From: Candidatus Amarobacillus elongatus
GTDB taxonomy: Bacteria; Chloroflexota; Dehalococcoidia; Tepidiformales; Tepidiformaceae
Assembly: GCA_016703545.1 (NCBI GenBank)
Contig: JADJBX010000002.1
Location: 124,001-188,000, forward strand
DNA length: 64,000 nucleotides
Direction of reading: 5' to 3'
Shown one piece after another: positions 54,704-63,988 of the stretch. Both the position numbers and the translations under genes were made by a program. Below the pieces are notes generated by a model that saw nothing but the letters and a program-made list of their open reading frames with translations, searched no databases and was not told the DNA's origin. Each line of letters opens with the position of its first letter. The first letter of the stretch is position 1.

Positions 54704-55981
54704 TTAGTCTGCCGAAATCGGACGGCCGATGCCCATGTATCGGACGCCCACCGCCTCTACCGCAGCCCTTTCGAGCGCGTTTCGCGCATCCAGGAGCAGC
54801 GGCGCGATGCGGCGCCAGTCGAAGCCGCGGTAGGCGTCGTGGTAGGCGTGGACCACGGCCACGTCGTACCCTTCCAGCGGCTCATCCGCGGGCTCGAACC
54901 CCAGCGACCGTACGCCCGCCTCCGAAAGCAGCGCGTCGTGCCCGCGAACGGTCGCGCCGCGTGCGGTGAACTCGCGCAGCAGGTCGACCGCGTTCGTGTG
55001 CGGCGTCACGGCCACGTTTGGCCGGAACGTCAGCCCGAGGATGAGCACGCGCTTGCCGGCCAATCCGCCCAGCAGCTCCGACACCCGGTCGGCGGCGTAG
55101 GCGGGCATCGCGTCGTTCACGTCGCGGCCGAGCTTCGAAAGCGCGCTCGGCCCGCGACCCTGGATGAGGAAGCGCGGGTACACGGGGATGCAGTGGCCGC
55201 CGACGCCCGTGCCCGGCGTGTGAATGTGCGAATACGGCTGACTGTTCGCGGCGGTCGTGACTTCGGCGATGTCGATCCCGTAGGCGTCCGCCACCTGTGC
55301 GAGCTCGTTCGCCAGCGCGATGTTCAGGTCGCGATACGCGCCCTCGGCCAGCTTCGTGAGCTCCGCGGTCTCCGCGTTCGCGAGCACCCGCACGTTGGCG
55401 TCCTCGCCAAAGACGGCGCGGTAGAAGGCGGCTGCCCGCGGCCCCCCTTCGGCGTCCACCCCGCCGACCAGCTTCGGGTACTTCTTCAGGTCCTCGATCA
55501 CGCGCCCCATGAGCAGCCGCTCGGGGCTGAAGGCGACGCTGAAGTCCGTGCCGAGCTTGAGCCCGCCACTTTCCAGCCTGGGCGCGAGTTGGGCACGCGT
55601 CGTGCCCACCGGGAGCGTCGTGTCAAAGATGCAGATCGTGCCCGGGCGAATGCCCCGGCCAACGGTGTCGGCGGCCGCGTACAGCGGGCGAAGGTCCGCC
55701 TCGCCCGCGTCGTTCACGTCCACGGCGACCGCGAACAGCACGGCCTCGCACTGGCCCACCGCGGCGATGGTGTCGGTGGTGGCCCGAAGCGTTCCCTGCG
55801 CGACCACACGCTGCAGCAGTTCGCCCAGCCCGGCCTCATCGGGAATGGGGTTCTCGCCGCGATTCACCTGGGCGACGCGCTCGGCGTTGATGTCGCAACC
55901 GAAGACCTGGTGCCCCGCCCCCGCGATTGCCGCCGAGAGCGGGAGCCCGATGCGCCCGATGCCGATGACCGCGACGTTCAT
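54704..55981 (-). CDS. Nucleotide-sugar (UDP-hexose) dehydrogenase
   Basis: This 425-residue enzyme of the UDP-glucose/UDP-ManNAc dehydrogenase family oxidises C6 of a UDP-sugar to a carboxylate with NAD+. It has the Rossmann start AVIGIGRIGLPLSAAIAGAG, the middle helix ELTKLAEGAYRDLNIALANE, and the catalytic Cys in GVGGHCIPVYPRF. The ATG at 55981 overlaps the next upstream gene as ATGA, so they form an operon. The substrate (UDP-Glc, UDP-ManNAc or UDP-GlcNAc) is not resolved. Confidence 0.92.
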   Translation of the reverse strand: MNVAVIGIGRIGLPLSAAIAGAGHQVFGCDINAERVAQVNRGENPIPDEAGLGELLQRVVAQGTLRATTDTIAAVGQCEAVLFAVAVDVNDAGEADLRPLYAAADTVGRGIRPGTICIFDTTLPVGTTRAQLAPRLESGGLKLGTDFSVAFSPERLLMGRVIEDLKKYPKLVGGVDAEGGPRAAAFYRAVFGEDANVRVLANAETAELTKLAEGAYRDLNIALANELAQVADAYGIDIAEVTTAANSQPYSHIHTPGTGVGGHCIPVYPRFLIQGRGPSALSKLGRDVNDAMPAYAADRVSELLGGLAGKRVLILGLTFRPNVAVTPHTNAVDLLREFTARGATVRGHDALLSEAGVRSLGFEPADEPLEGYDVAVVHAYHDAYRGFDWRRIAPLLLDARNALERAAVEAVGVRYMGIGRPISAD

Positions 55982-56991
55982 GCCTGCGCCATGACCTCGT
56001 CCGGCGTCACCGGCCGGTCTTCCATGGAGGAGCGAACGAGCGCTTCGGACACCGCCAGCGCCCGCATGCCGTCTTCGGCGCTCACGGGTGCCGGCCCGCC
56101 CGCGAGGATGGCGTCTCGGAAGCTCTCGAGTTCGACGCGCAGCGGCTCCCGGTTCGCGACGGTGTACCGCGTCATTGGGCCCTCGGTCACGCTCGCGATG
56201 GCGCCCTCTCGGGCGGTGGCGGCGTAGTTTTCGTAGAACTCCAGCGACTGCGCGGCGTAGTTCGCCACGAACATGCCGCGTTCGCACAGCACCGTCAGCG
56301 TGCGTTCCTTGGTGGGCGTGAGCCAGTTGATATCAAGCAGGCCCATGGCGCCGCGATGGAAGCGCAGCATCCCGGCGAACAGGTCCTCGTTGTCCGTGTT
56401 GATGTGGCGGCGGGCCTCCGCGAACACGCGCTCGATTTCGTCGCCGAGGAGGTAGCGCATGATGTCGATGTCGTGCGGGCCGAGGTCGTAGATAACGCCA
56501 ACATCGCGGATGCGGTGGGGGAACGGCCCCACGCGGCGCGCGCGCACCTGCAGGACGGCGCCGCCCTGGCCGGCATCGAGTCTCGCCTTCAGTTCACGAA
56601 TGGCGGGGTTGAAGCGCTCAATGTGACCGACGGTGAGGAGCACGCCGCGCTCCTCGGCCGCCCGGGCGATGCGCCGGGCAGCCTCAAGCGTCGCCGCGAT
56701 CGGCTTTTCCACGAGCACGTGGGCGCCCGCTTCGATGACCTGGAGTGCCACCGATTCGTGCAACTGCGTCGGCACGACCACCGACACGAAGTCGGGGGCC
56801 GTCTCGGCCAGCATCGAGGCCGCATCGGCGAAGCCCGGGATGGGCCGTCCGCCGATCGCCTTTCGCACCCGCTCCGGGTCGGCGTCGGCGACACCGCACA
56901 GTTCGACGCCGGGGGTATCGCCCAGCACGCGGGCGTGGTTCGCGCCCATGGATCCGAGGCCGATGACAGCCCCACGAAGGATGTCGGACAT
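55978..56991 (-). CDS. Gfo/Idh/MocA family oxidoreductase
   Basis: This 337-residue NAD(P)-dependent oxidoreductase has the Rossmann motif AVIGLGSMGANHARVL, the EKPIAATLEAARRIA signature with the catalytic Lys of the EKP motif, and DLGPHDIDIMRYLL, like UDP-sugar 3-dehydrogenases (WlbA type). With the coupled UDP-sugar dehydrogenase this fits synthesis of an uronic or amino sugar for a surface glycan; that pathway is inference. Confidence 0.9.
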   Translation of the reverse strand: MSDILRGAVIGLGSMGANHARVLGDTPGVELCGVADADPERVRKAIGGRPIPGFADAASMLAETAPDFVSVVVPTQLHESVALQVIEAGAHVLVEKPIAATLEAARRIARAAEERGVLLTVGHIERFNPAIRELKARLDAGQGGAVLQVRARRVGPFPHRIRDVGVIYDLGPHDIDIMRYLLGDEIERVFAEARRHINTDNEDLFAGMLRFHRGAMGLLDINWLTPTKERTLTVLCERGMFVANYAAQSLEFYENYAATAREGAIASVTEGPMTRYTVANREPLRVELESFRDAILAGGPAPVSAEDGMRALAVSEALVRSSMEDRPVTPDEVMAQA

Positions 56992-57035
56992 GCCCTCACC
57001 GTAGCCCGCTTCGCTTCAACGAAAAAGGCGGCGGG

Positions 57036-57890
57036 TTACTCCTCGAATAGCTGGAAGAGCACGCCGCCACTGTCCCGCGGGTGGAGGAAGGTGTGCCGGT
57101 GCCAGTCGCTCTCCACGATGCCGCCGAACGCCTCGATGCCCTCGCGCTTCAGCCCCTCGATGGCGCCCTCCACGGATTCCACCTCGCAGCAGATGTGGTG
57201 CATCCCGGCGCGGCGCTTGTCGAGGAACGCCTGAACGAAGCTGTTCGGCCGGTTCGGCGCGATGATCTCGAACTGCAGCTGGCTCCCGGGGATGCGCATC
57301 ACGCAGCCGTCGTAGCCTTCCGCTTCGTTCGTCCAGCGGCTGATCTCCTCGAACCCGAACACACGCTTTTGCCACTCGACCTGCGCGTCGCGGTCCGGGA
57401 CCGCCAGCGACACGTGGTCCACGCGCTTGAGGCCCACCGCGCCTCCATCCGGCGTCGAGCGGTCGACTTCGCGGGCCTCGCGGTGCGATTCGAAGAGCTG
57501 CCAGAGGATGCCCCCGCTCTCTTTCGGGTGCACGTAGGTGACGTACCACGCGCCGTCGTCCTGGATCCCGCCGAACGGGGTCAGGCCAAGCGCCTTGATC
57601 TCCTCGGCGCAGCGCTGAATATCCGGCACTTCGATGGTGATGTGGTGCAGCCCCGGGCCGCCCTGGTCGAGGAACTTCTGAACGAAGCTCGGCGACCCAT
57701 ACGGCGCGATGATTTCGAATTCGATCCCCGTTCCCGGCACCTGGCTCAGGCTGCCGCTGAAGTCCTGGTGGTCGTTGCCTTCCCAGTTCGAAAGGTACTT
57801 GAAGCCGAGAAGCCGCTGCAGCCGTTCGGCTTGCGGCCGCCAGTCGGCACTGGCCATGCTGATGTGGTCGACACGCGTGAACGTGATCAC
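57036..57890 (-). CDS. Tandem VOC-domain protein, methylmalonyl-CoA epimerase-like
   Basis: This 284-residue protein has two VOC domains (about residues 1-135 and 150-284) with similar ends: LHHITIEVPDI and YVHPKESGGILWQLFE in the first, MHHICCEVESV and FLHPRDSGGVLFQLFE in the second. The HHI strand and the (V/I)HP-x2-(S)GG end are like methylmalonyl-CoA epimerase, though that enzyme has one domain per chain. A dual-domain dioxygenase-like arrangement is the alternative. Start is GTG. Confidence 0.8.
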   Translation of the reverse strand: MITFTRVDHISMASADWRPQAERLQRLLGFKYLSNWEGNDHQDFSGSLSQVPGTGIEFEIIAPYGSPSFVQKFLDQGGPGLHHITIEVPDIQRCAEEIKALGLTPFGGIQDDGAWYVTYVHPKESGGILWQLFESHREAREVDRSTPDGGAVGLKRVDHVSLAVPDRDAQVEWQKRVFGFEEISRWTNEAEGYDGCVMRIPGSQLQFEIIAPNRPNSFVQAFLDKRRAGMHHICCEVESVEGAIEGLKREGIEAFGGIVESDWHRHTFLHPRDSGGVLFQLFEE

Positions 57891-57958
57891 TGGTTTCGGT
57901 GCTCCCGGGACAGAGTGGGTGAGCGGGTATGGTACGGTTCGGTCGGAAAGCGCCGCAA

Positions 57959-58873
57959 ATGGAAGCCGGGTACAGCGCCACCGTCCTCGTCAATCTCGCC
58001 GCCCGGGGCGTGGGCGAAGCCTTCCCCGCCGAGCGGATTCGAGCCTTCCTCGAACGTCAGGGCGTTGAGACGCGCCTCGAGTTTCCCGATTCCCCTGCGG
58101 AGATGACCCGCGCCGCCAGCCGTGCGGCCTCACGCGCGGACCGTCTGCTCTTCGTCGTGGGCGGCGATGGCACCCTCCGGGTCGCGGCCGAGGGCATCGA
58201 ACGTTCGGAGACCGCCCTCGCGGCGCTGCCTCGCGGCACCGTGAACGTGTGGGCGCGCGAAACCGGCATCCCCCGGGGCCTGCGCGCCGCCCTCGATACC
58301 CACCTCGCCGGGCGCGTTGTGCCCATGGACCTGGGGGTGGCGAACGGCCACCGTTTCCTGCTGATGGCCGGCATTGGATTCGACGCCGCCGTCACCCGCG
58401 ACGTTTCCAGCGCCCTTAAGCGCCGTATCGGCGACCTCGCCTACGTCGTCCAGGGCGCCCGTATGCTCCCCGCCGCCCGGGGGCAGGTGCTGCGCTGGTC
58501 CGAAGGCGAGGCGGTCCACGAAGAGCGCGTCACCGTGATGGTCCTGAGCAACACGCGGCTGTACGGGGGCAAGGCTCGCTTTTCGCCCGGCGCCTTCGCC
58601 GACGACGGCCTGCTCGATATGGTCGCGCTCGCCCCCCGCGGTCCCGGGGCCGCGTTGCGCGTCTCCGCGCGACTGCTGCTGGGCCGCCTGCAGGGCGACT
58701 CCGCCGTGCGCACCGCCCTGCTCCCCGAACTGCTGGTCGACACGCCGGGCCTGCCCGTCCAGATCGACGGCGACTACGTGGGTATCACGCCGATGCGCTT
58801 CGGCCTCAAGCCCGGTGGCCTGCTGGTGAGCATCCCCGCGGGGCCGCTCCCGCCGATCCTGTCCGGTCCGTAG
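57959..58873 (+). CDS. Diacylglycerol-kinase-family lipid kinase (YegS/DagK-like)
   Basis: This 304-residue protein has the DAGK catalytic motif VVGGDGTLRVAAEG, the nucleotide site LPRGTVNVWARETGIP and the C-terminal beta-sandwich end (VQIDGDYVG). It likely phosphorylates a lipid such as diacylglycerol. Start at 57959 is chosen for GGAAAG 8 nt upstream and for the normal length; ATG 57929 is the alternative. It diverges from the VOC gene. Confidence 0.88.
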   Translation: MEAGYSATVLVNLAARGVGEAFPAERIRAFLERQGVETRLEFPDSPAEMTRAASRAASRADRLLFVVGGDGTLRVAAEGIERSETALAALPRGTVNVWARETGIPRGLRAALDTHLAGRVVPMDLGVANGHRFLLMAGIGFDAAVTRDVSSALKRRIGDLAYVVQGARMLPAARGQVLRWSEGEAVHEERVTVMVLSNTRLYGGKARFSPGAFADDGLLDMVALAPRGPGAALRVSARLLLGRLQGDSAVRTALLPELLVDTPGLPVQIDGDYVGITPMRFGLKPGGLLVSIPAGPLPPILSGP

Positions 58874-58876
58874 CCC

Positions 58877-59725
58877 TCAGGCGACGACCTTCACGGGCTC
58901 GGCCGGTCCGGTGATGAGCGTCATCAGTTGGTCCACCTGCTTCATCAGCCGGGTAAGTTCCGGCGTCTCGGGCTCAACCTCGGCATCCGGGATGACGTAG
59001 CCGGGGAAGATGCCGTGGGCCATGCAGAAGTCGTTCGCCTGCGCCACTACCGATGCGAGCGTGTTCTCGGGGATGTCGGTCGCGTGGTGTTTCGCCACGG
59101 CGTCGGCGATGTCCGCCGGGAGCCGCCAGCGCCGCGCCAGCGTGCCGCCTACCTCGGCGTGGTCGTATCCGAGCATTTCGCGCTCGACGTCCTCGAGGCT
59201 GCGCCCGCTGCGCATCATCTCCGCCACGACCTGGTCGAGGCCGGCCGGGTCGGCGTAGAACATCGCCAGGCGGCCCATGTTGTGCAGGATGCCGGCGGTG
59301 AAGGCGCTGGGCACATCGAGGCGGCGGCTCTTGCCCGCCAGCTCGCTCGCCCGGAAGCCGACGGCGATCGAATGACGCCAGAACGCATCGATGCGGAAGA
59401 GCGCGTTGAGCGCGTCCGGGGCGTAGCGGGCGGCGATGGAGCCGCTCACCGCGATGTTGCGCGCCTGCACGAACCCGAGCACCACCAGCGCTTCCTGCAC
59501 CGAGGTGACCTGCCGTGCGCGCGCATAGGCGGCGGAGTTCGCGACGCGAAGGATGGTCGCGCTGAGGCCGGGGTCGGCGGAGACGACGAGCGCGAGGTCG
59601 CTCGCGCTGGCGCGCGGATCCTGCGAGACCTGCATCACGCGCAGCGCCACCGCCGGCAGCGGTGGAAGCGCGTTCACCGCCTGTAGCAGGATCTCCGCCC
59701 GCGATCGCACCTGGTCACCCGCCAT
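58877..59725 (-). CDS. HDOD-domain signalling protein
   Basis: This 282-residue protein has a HDOD domain (about residues 10-210): PLPAVALRVMQVSQDPRASA, LSATILRVANSAAYA, the degraded metal site AGILHNMGRLAMF, and the closing HAEVGGTLARRWRLP. HDOD proteins relay signals, often to motility or c-di-GMP output, with no catalytic HD pair. Start 59725 (after GAGAGG) is preferred to ATG 59746. The two-component neighbour is not visible here. Confidence 0.88.
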   Translation of the reverse strand: MAGDQVRSRAEILLQAVNALPPLPAVALRVMQVSQDPRASASDLALVVSADPGLSATILRVANSAAYARARQVTSVQEALVVLGFVQARNIAVSGSIAARYAPDALNALFRIDAFWRHSIAVGFRASELAGKSRRLDVPSAFTAGILHNMGRLAMFYADPAGLDQVVAEMMRSGRSLEDVEREMLGYDHAEVGGTLARRWRLPADIADAVAKHHATDIPENTLASVVAQANDFCMAHGIFPGYVIPDAEVEPETPELTRLMKQVDQLMTLITGPAEPVKVVA

Positions 59726-59905
59726 GGCTCGCCTCTCTTCGCCCATTTCTGAAGCCAGTGTCGGGCCCCGGGGCCCGCGTGGGCATCAGGAGATCCCGCA
59801 CTCGGGCCGCGTGGACCCCTCAGAGGGGCGGGCGCGGCCACTCCGCCGCCATCGTGCCATCGGGGCATCGCGCCGCGGTTGCCGCGAAGTGCCTGTCCGG
59901 TGTCG

Positions 59906-61138
59906 TTAGAACACCTCGGGGCACCAGGGCGCCACCGGCCACCCCAGCACCGCGTCGGCGATCGCGAGCTGGCGCGGGTCGCCTTCGATGAGCCCCGCGA
60001 GCGCCAGCCGTGACGCGTCGTACCCACCGAGGTAGAGCGAGGCCAGCACCGCCGTGTCCATCGTCAGTTGCGCGGTCTCGGTCGTCGGCTTCGCGCGCAG
60101 TTCGCCGCCCTCGGCCTCGATGGCGAAGCGGCCTGCTGCCCACGGAAGAAACGTGTCGCGCACCTCCACGACGACGCGCCCTTCGCTCCGCGCGCGGCGG
60201 GCGGCGAACGCGGCCGGGATATCGACCAGCCGCAGCCACATGGCGTCGCGCGGAATGCGCCGCAGCCGGCGCCGGTCGGCCAGCACCCACGGCACGAGGT
60301 CGTCGTCGGGGCGCAGGGCGGCTTCGATGGTGTGGATCAGGGCCACGCCATAGACATAATTCCACAGACCGATCTGCGCCTGCCGAGTGACCCCGAAGAG
60401 CTCTTGCACCGACAGCTTCCCCGTCGCGAGGCCCTGGTCATCGTACGTGGCCTGCACACGGTAGCGGCTGTACCCGAGGGCCCGGCCGTCCTCTTCGTAG
60501 AGCGCGTACCGGTTCTTCGTCATGCCGCGCCGGTCGATTTCCGGGTCGTCGAAGATGCGCATGCGCCACCAGCCTTCGGACCGGGTCATCATGCCCGGCC
60601 GGCGGCTCCGTTCCGCCTCCCAGATCGGCGGCAGCGCCACCTCGGCCTCTTCGCGGGAAAGCAACCGGCAGCGGCCGCGCGCGGGCTTCGCGGTGATGGT
60701 CGAGTGAGCGCGCTCGATGCGTGTGTCCGATTGCTCGCAGGCCATGCCGTAGCCGAAGCGGCCGTAGATGATGGATCCGGAGGCCCAGAGGGCCGCGACG
60801 GGTTCGCCGCGGTCACGAACCTGCTCCAGCTGCGTGCGCATCATCGCCGTCAGCACGCCCCGGCGCCGGTGGGTCGGTTGGACGGTCACGCCGGTGACGC
60901 CGTCGCAGGCGACGTCGCCCCCTGGTGTGCCCATGCGGTACGTGAAGGCGGCGGCGCCGCCCGCCATCACCCCGTCCTCGTAGCCTGCGAAGCACCGCTC
61001 AAGCTCGAGCGTGCCCGGGCGCCAGTTCAACCGCTCGGGGAGCACGTCACCGCCGAAGGCGCTCGTGCGCTTCGTGGCGTACTCCGGGTATTCCTCTTCC
61101 GTGATGAGCCGGACGTCCACAGCCATGTTTGCCCCCAT
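59906..61138 (-). CDS. Eis-like GNAT acetyltransferase with SCP2-like C-terminus
   Basis: This 410-residue protein has the Eis layout: a GNAT domain with TGVTVQPTHRRRGVLTAMM, a second GNAT-like region, and a sterol-carrier-like C-terminal domain that ends APWCPEVF, matching the C-terminal Phe carboxylate used by Eis enzymes as base. Eis proteins acetylate amines such as aminoglycosides; the natural substrate is unknown. A start at 61126 after GGGGGC is an alternative to 61138. Confidence 0.88.
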   Translation of the reverse strand: MGANMAVDVRLITEEEYPEYATKRTSAFGGDVLPERLNWRPGTLELERCFAGYEDGVMAGGAAAFTYRMGTPGGDVACDGVTGVTVQPTHRRRGVLTAMMRTQLEQVRDRGEPVAALWASGSIIYGRFGYGMACEQSDTRIERAHSTITAKPARGRCRLLSREEAEVALPPIWEAERSRRPGMMTRSEGWWRMRIFDDPEIDRRGMTKNRYALYEEDGRALGYSRYRVQATYDDQGLATGKLSVQELFGVTRQAQIGLWNYVYGVALIHTIEAALRPDDDLVPWVLADRRRLRRIPRDAMWLRLVDIPAAFAARRARSEGRVVVEVRDTFLPWAAGRFAIEAEGGELRAKPTTETAQLTMDTAVLASLYLGGYDASRLALAGLIEGDPRQLAIADAVLGWPVAPWCPEVF

Positions 61139-61170
61139 GGTCTTTGGTCCGCCCGGCTCCCTGAACGGTG

Positions 61171-62716
61171 CTAGAGCGGAATGTTCCCGTGCTTCTTGGG
61201 CGGGTTGTGGTCCGCCTTGTTCCGCAGCATCTCCAGCGCCCGGATGATCTTCCTGCGCGTGTGGCGCGGGTCGATCACGTCGTCGAGGAAGCCCCGGCCG
61301 GCCGCGATGTACGGGTTCGCCAGCTTCTGGCGGTACTCCTCGATGAGTTCCGCCCGCCGCGCCGCCGGGTCGGCCGCGTTCGCGAGTTCCTCACGATACA
61401 CGACATTGACGGCGCCTTCGGGGCCCATGACCGGGATCTCGGTCGTCGGCCAGCCGAAGTTCATGTCGGTGCGCATGCTCTTCGAACCCATGGCGAGGTA
61501 GGCCCCGCCCACGGCCTTGCGCAGGACCACGGTGATTTTCGGCACCGTCGCCTCGGAGTAGGCGAAGAGTAGCTTCGCCCCATGCGTGAGGATGCCGCCG
61601 TACTCCTGCGTGATGCCCGGCAGGTAGCCGGGAGTGTCGACGAGCGTCACCACCGGGATGTTGAAGGCGTCGCAGAAGCGGACGAAGCGCGCGGCCTTGC
61701 GGCTCGCGTTGATGTCGATCGAACCCGCGAGCACCATCGGCTGGTTCGCCACGATGCCCACACTCTGACCGGCCATGCGCGCGAAGCCAACGACCATGTT
61801 CGCGGCGAACAGCTCGTGCACTTCCATGAAGTCGCCGTCGTCGACGATCCGGTCGATCACCTCGCGGACGTCGTACGGGCGGTTCGGTTCGGCCGGGACG
61901 AGCGTGAGGAGGTCATCCTCGGCGCGGTCCGGGTCGTCGCCGCTCGGCATGAGCGGCGGATCTTCCGCGTTGTTGGAAGGCAGGAACGAAAGCAGCCGGC
62001 GCACTTCCGCCAGCGTCTCCTCCTCGCCCTGGATGGCGAAATGGGCCACACCCGAACGGGAGGCGAGGGCATGGGCGCCGCCGAGCTCCTCGTGCGTCAC
62101 TTCCTCGCCCGTCACGGCCCGGATCACGTCCGGGCCCGTGATGTACATCTGGCCCGAGCCTTCGGTCGCGAAGATGAAGTCCGTGAGCGCCGGGCTGTAG
62201 GCGCCGCCGCCGGCGGAGGGGCCCATGATCACCGTCAGCTGCGGGATGACGCCGCTCGCGAGCACGTTCAGGCAGAAGATGTCGCCATAGCCGCGCAGCG
62301 CCTCGGAGCCGTCCTGGATGCGCGCGCCGCCCGAGTCCTGGATGCCGATCACGGGCGCGCCCGTCGACATCGCCAGGTTCATGACCTTGGAGATCTTCTC
62401 GCCCACGGCCTCGCTCAGCGAACCGCCGAGCAGCGTGAAATCGAACGAGTACACGTACGCGGGGCGGCCGTCGACCTTGCCCCAGCCCGTAACCACAGCC
62501 TCCGTCGGCGAATCCACGCCGGGGCCGCGCGGCTTCACGAGCATGTCGATCTCTTCGAAGCTGCCCGGGTCCAGGAGGACGTCAATGCGTTCGCGGGCGG
62601 CGGGCTTGACGCGCGCATGCTGCGCGTCGATGCGCTTCTGTCCGCCGCCGGCAAGCGCCGCGGCTCTTGGCGTTGAGCTGAGCGAGCTTCTGCTCCGAAG
62701 TCATCTGTTCCGGCAT
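61171..62716 (-). CDS. pccB: Acyl-CoA carboxylase beta subunit (propionyl-CoA carboxylase-like), frame broken near the N-terminus
   Basis: This carboxyltransferase moves CO2 from biotin to propionyl- or acetyl-CoA. The main frame has GGARIQDGSEAL, the oxyanion region GPSAGGGAYSPAL, a second acyl pocket RKAVGGAYLAMG and ends KKHGNIPL. It opens only at an internal ATG (62544), missing a normal N-terminus. In the preceding frame ATG 62716 (after GAGAGG) gives MPEQMTSEQKLAQLNAK, and the end of that piece joins AAALAGGGQKRIDAQHARVK upstream of 62544 once one base is removed near 62665. Corrected length is 514 residues, normal for PccB. No alpha subunit is nearby. Confidence 0.9.
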
Positions 62717-62869
62717 TCGCTGGGCCTCTCAAAAGGGGGTGTCCCGCGCTCCGCTCTCCTCGTCGGGCGGGTTGCCGCCGGCTCGTCGCGCCGGCCACGG
62801 GACGGTCCCACGTCCGGCCCGGATCCTAGCATCGGGCACTCGTTGGCGCATCCGCCGCCCCTCCTCTGG

Positions 62870-62875
62870 TATCCT
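62870..62875 (+). promoter_or_regulatory. Candidate -10 of a leaderless transcript
   Basis: TATCCT is followed by 6 nt and then the GTG start at 62882, so the transcript would begin at or near the start codon. No Shine-Dalgarno is present between. Confidence 0.4.
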
Positions 62876-62881
62876 GCGACG

Positions 62882-63463
62882 GTGACCGAAGAACGCAGGC
62901 GCGTCCCCGTCCCCGACTTCAGCAAGAGCCGCGGCGAACGGCCGGCGTCCCCGCAGGGCAACGGCGGCCAGCCGACGCCGGCCGCTCCCGTCGAATGCAA
63001 CTGCCCCCGCCTCGACCCGGCGGATTGGGACGGCATCGAGAGCGACTGGTCGGATATCGCCTTCCTCAAGACCTCCGTCAGCGCCCTCATGGGGGTGCCC
63101 ATCGGGTACGGCACCGCGCGCCACGGCCTCGAAGCGCGCGCGAAGAAGGCCGGCGCCACCATCCCGAACGATGCGATGGTGCTCCTTGGCGGCGGCCGCA
63201 TGAGCCGCAAGCTGCTCCTCGAAATCGAGGACGTGCCCGACAGCCTCAAGGTCACTCGGCCCGGTGGCGTCGCCTTCACACGGCTGCTCGAAGTGCCCTG
63301 GGGCAAGATGAAGGAAGCCGTTCAGAACACGACCACCGAAGCGAAGGCGAAGTACGGCCGCAAACCCGATGGCCTCTGGGTCTGGTACCTCACCTGCCGC
63401 GAATGCTCCGCCGCGCGCAGATTCGAGACCCTCATCGTGGCCCACTACAAGGCCCGCGCGTGA
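62882..63463 (+). CDS. Conserved hypothetical protein
   Basis: This 193-residue protein is not assigned. It has a Pro-rich lead, two Cys near the start (VECNCPRLDPADWDGIESDW), a helical middle (AFLKTSVSALMGVPIGYG, GLEARAKKAGATIPNDAMVL) and a CREC pair near the end (WYLTCRECSAARRFETLI), so it may bind a metal with the four Cys. Its TGA overlaps the GTG of the next gene. I believe related proteins occur in other Chloroflexota but could not search. Confidence 0.7.
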   Translation: MTEERRRVPVPDFSKSRGERPASPQGNGGQPTPAAPVECNCPRLDPADWDGIESDWSDIAFLKTSVSALMGVPIGYGTARHGLEARAKKAGATIPNDAMVLLGGGRMSRKLLLEIEDVPDSLKVTRPGGVAFTRLLEVPWGKMKEAVQNTTTEAKAKYGRKPDGLWVWYLTCRECSAARRFETLIVAHYKARA

Positions 63464-63954
63464 GCAACGGCGACCAGCTTGAGGTGTTCCTCCGGCTGCT
63501 CATCGCCCTCGGGCTCGGCGCTGCTGTTGGTCTCGAACGCGAATTCCGCGGCCACGAAGCGGGCCTCCGTACCAGCGCGCTCGTCTGCCTGGGCGCCGCG
63601 ATGTTCGGCGAGGCGAGCGACATCTTCGGCGATTCGCGCATCGCGGCCGGCGTGGTGCAGGGCATCGGCTTCCTCGGCGCGGGACTCATCTTCCAGAAGG
63701 GCGACGGCGTGGCGGGCGTGACCACGGCGGCGACGATCTGGGTTCTCGCCGCGCTGGGTCTGCTCGTCGCCGTCCACCTGACGCTCGTGGCGGTGCTTCT
63801 TGCCGCCCTCCTGATCGTTCTGCTCGAACTCGCGCCGATTTCGAACTTCATCTTCAGCCACAGCCACACGCACGTTGGCGATCCGGATGTCCGCCGGCGC
63901 GAGCCCGAGACGGAGGACAAGCGGGATCGGCTCGATAGCAGCCCGGAGCGGTGA
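63460..63954 (+). CDS. MgtC/SapB-family membrane protein
   Basis: This 164-residue protein has about four spans and the MgtC family core: ALGLGAAVGLEREFRGHEAG, LRTSALVCLGAA, GVVQGIGFLGAGLIFQ and VTTAATIWVLAALG. MgtC proteins bind inside the membrane and affect Mg2+ homeostasis or F-ATPase. The C-terminal tail here is charged and short, lacking the ACT-like domain of Salmonella MgtC. The GTG overlaps the previous stop (GTGA). Confidence 0.92.
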   Translation: MSNGDQLEVFLRLLIALGLGAAVGLEREFRGHEAGLRTSALVCLGAAMFGEASDIFGDSRIAAGVVQGIGFLGAGLIFQKGDGVAGVTTAATIWVLAALGLLVAVHLTLVAVLLAALLIVLLELAPISNFIFSHSHTHVGDPDVRRREPETEDKRDRLDSSPER

Positions 63955-63982
63955 CCGGTGTGACTCCGATCCCGTCATCGGG

Positions 63983-63988
63983 TAGGAT
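63983..63988 (+). promoter_or_regulatory. Candidate -10 for a gene leaving the window
   Basis: TAGGAT followed by 6 nt and a GTG at 63995 has the same spacing as the promoter at 62870. Only two codons of a possible gene are visible. Confidence 0.25.

Noticed and set aside
59763..59778. Palindrome CGGGCCCCGGGGCCCG between the HDOD and Eis-like genes
   Set aside because: A short GC-only palindrome in high-GC DNA is weak evidence for a terminator, and no U-run follows.
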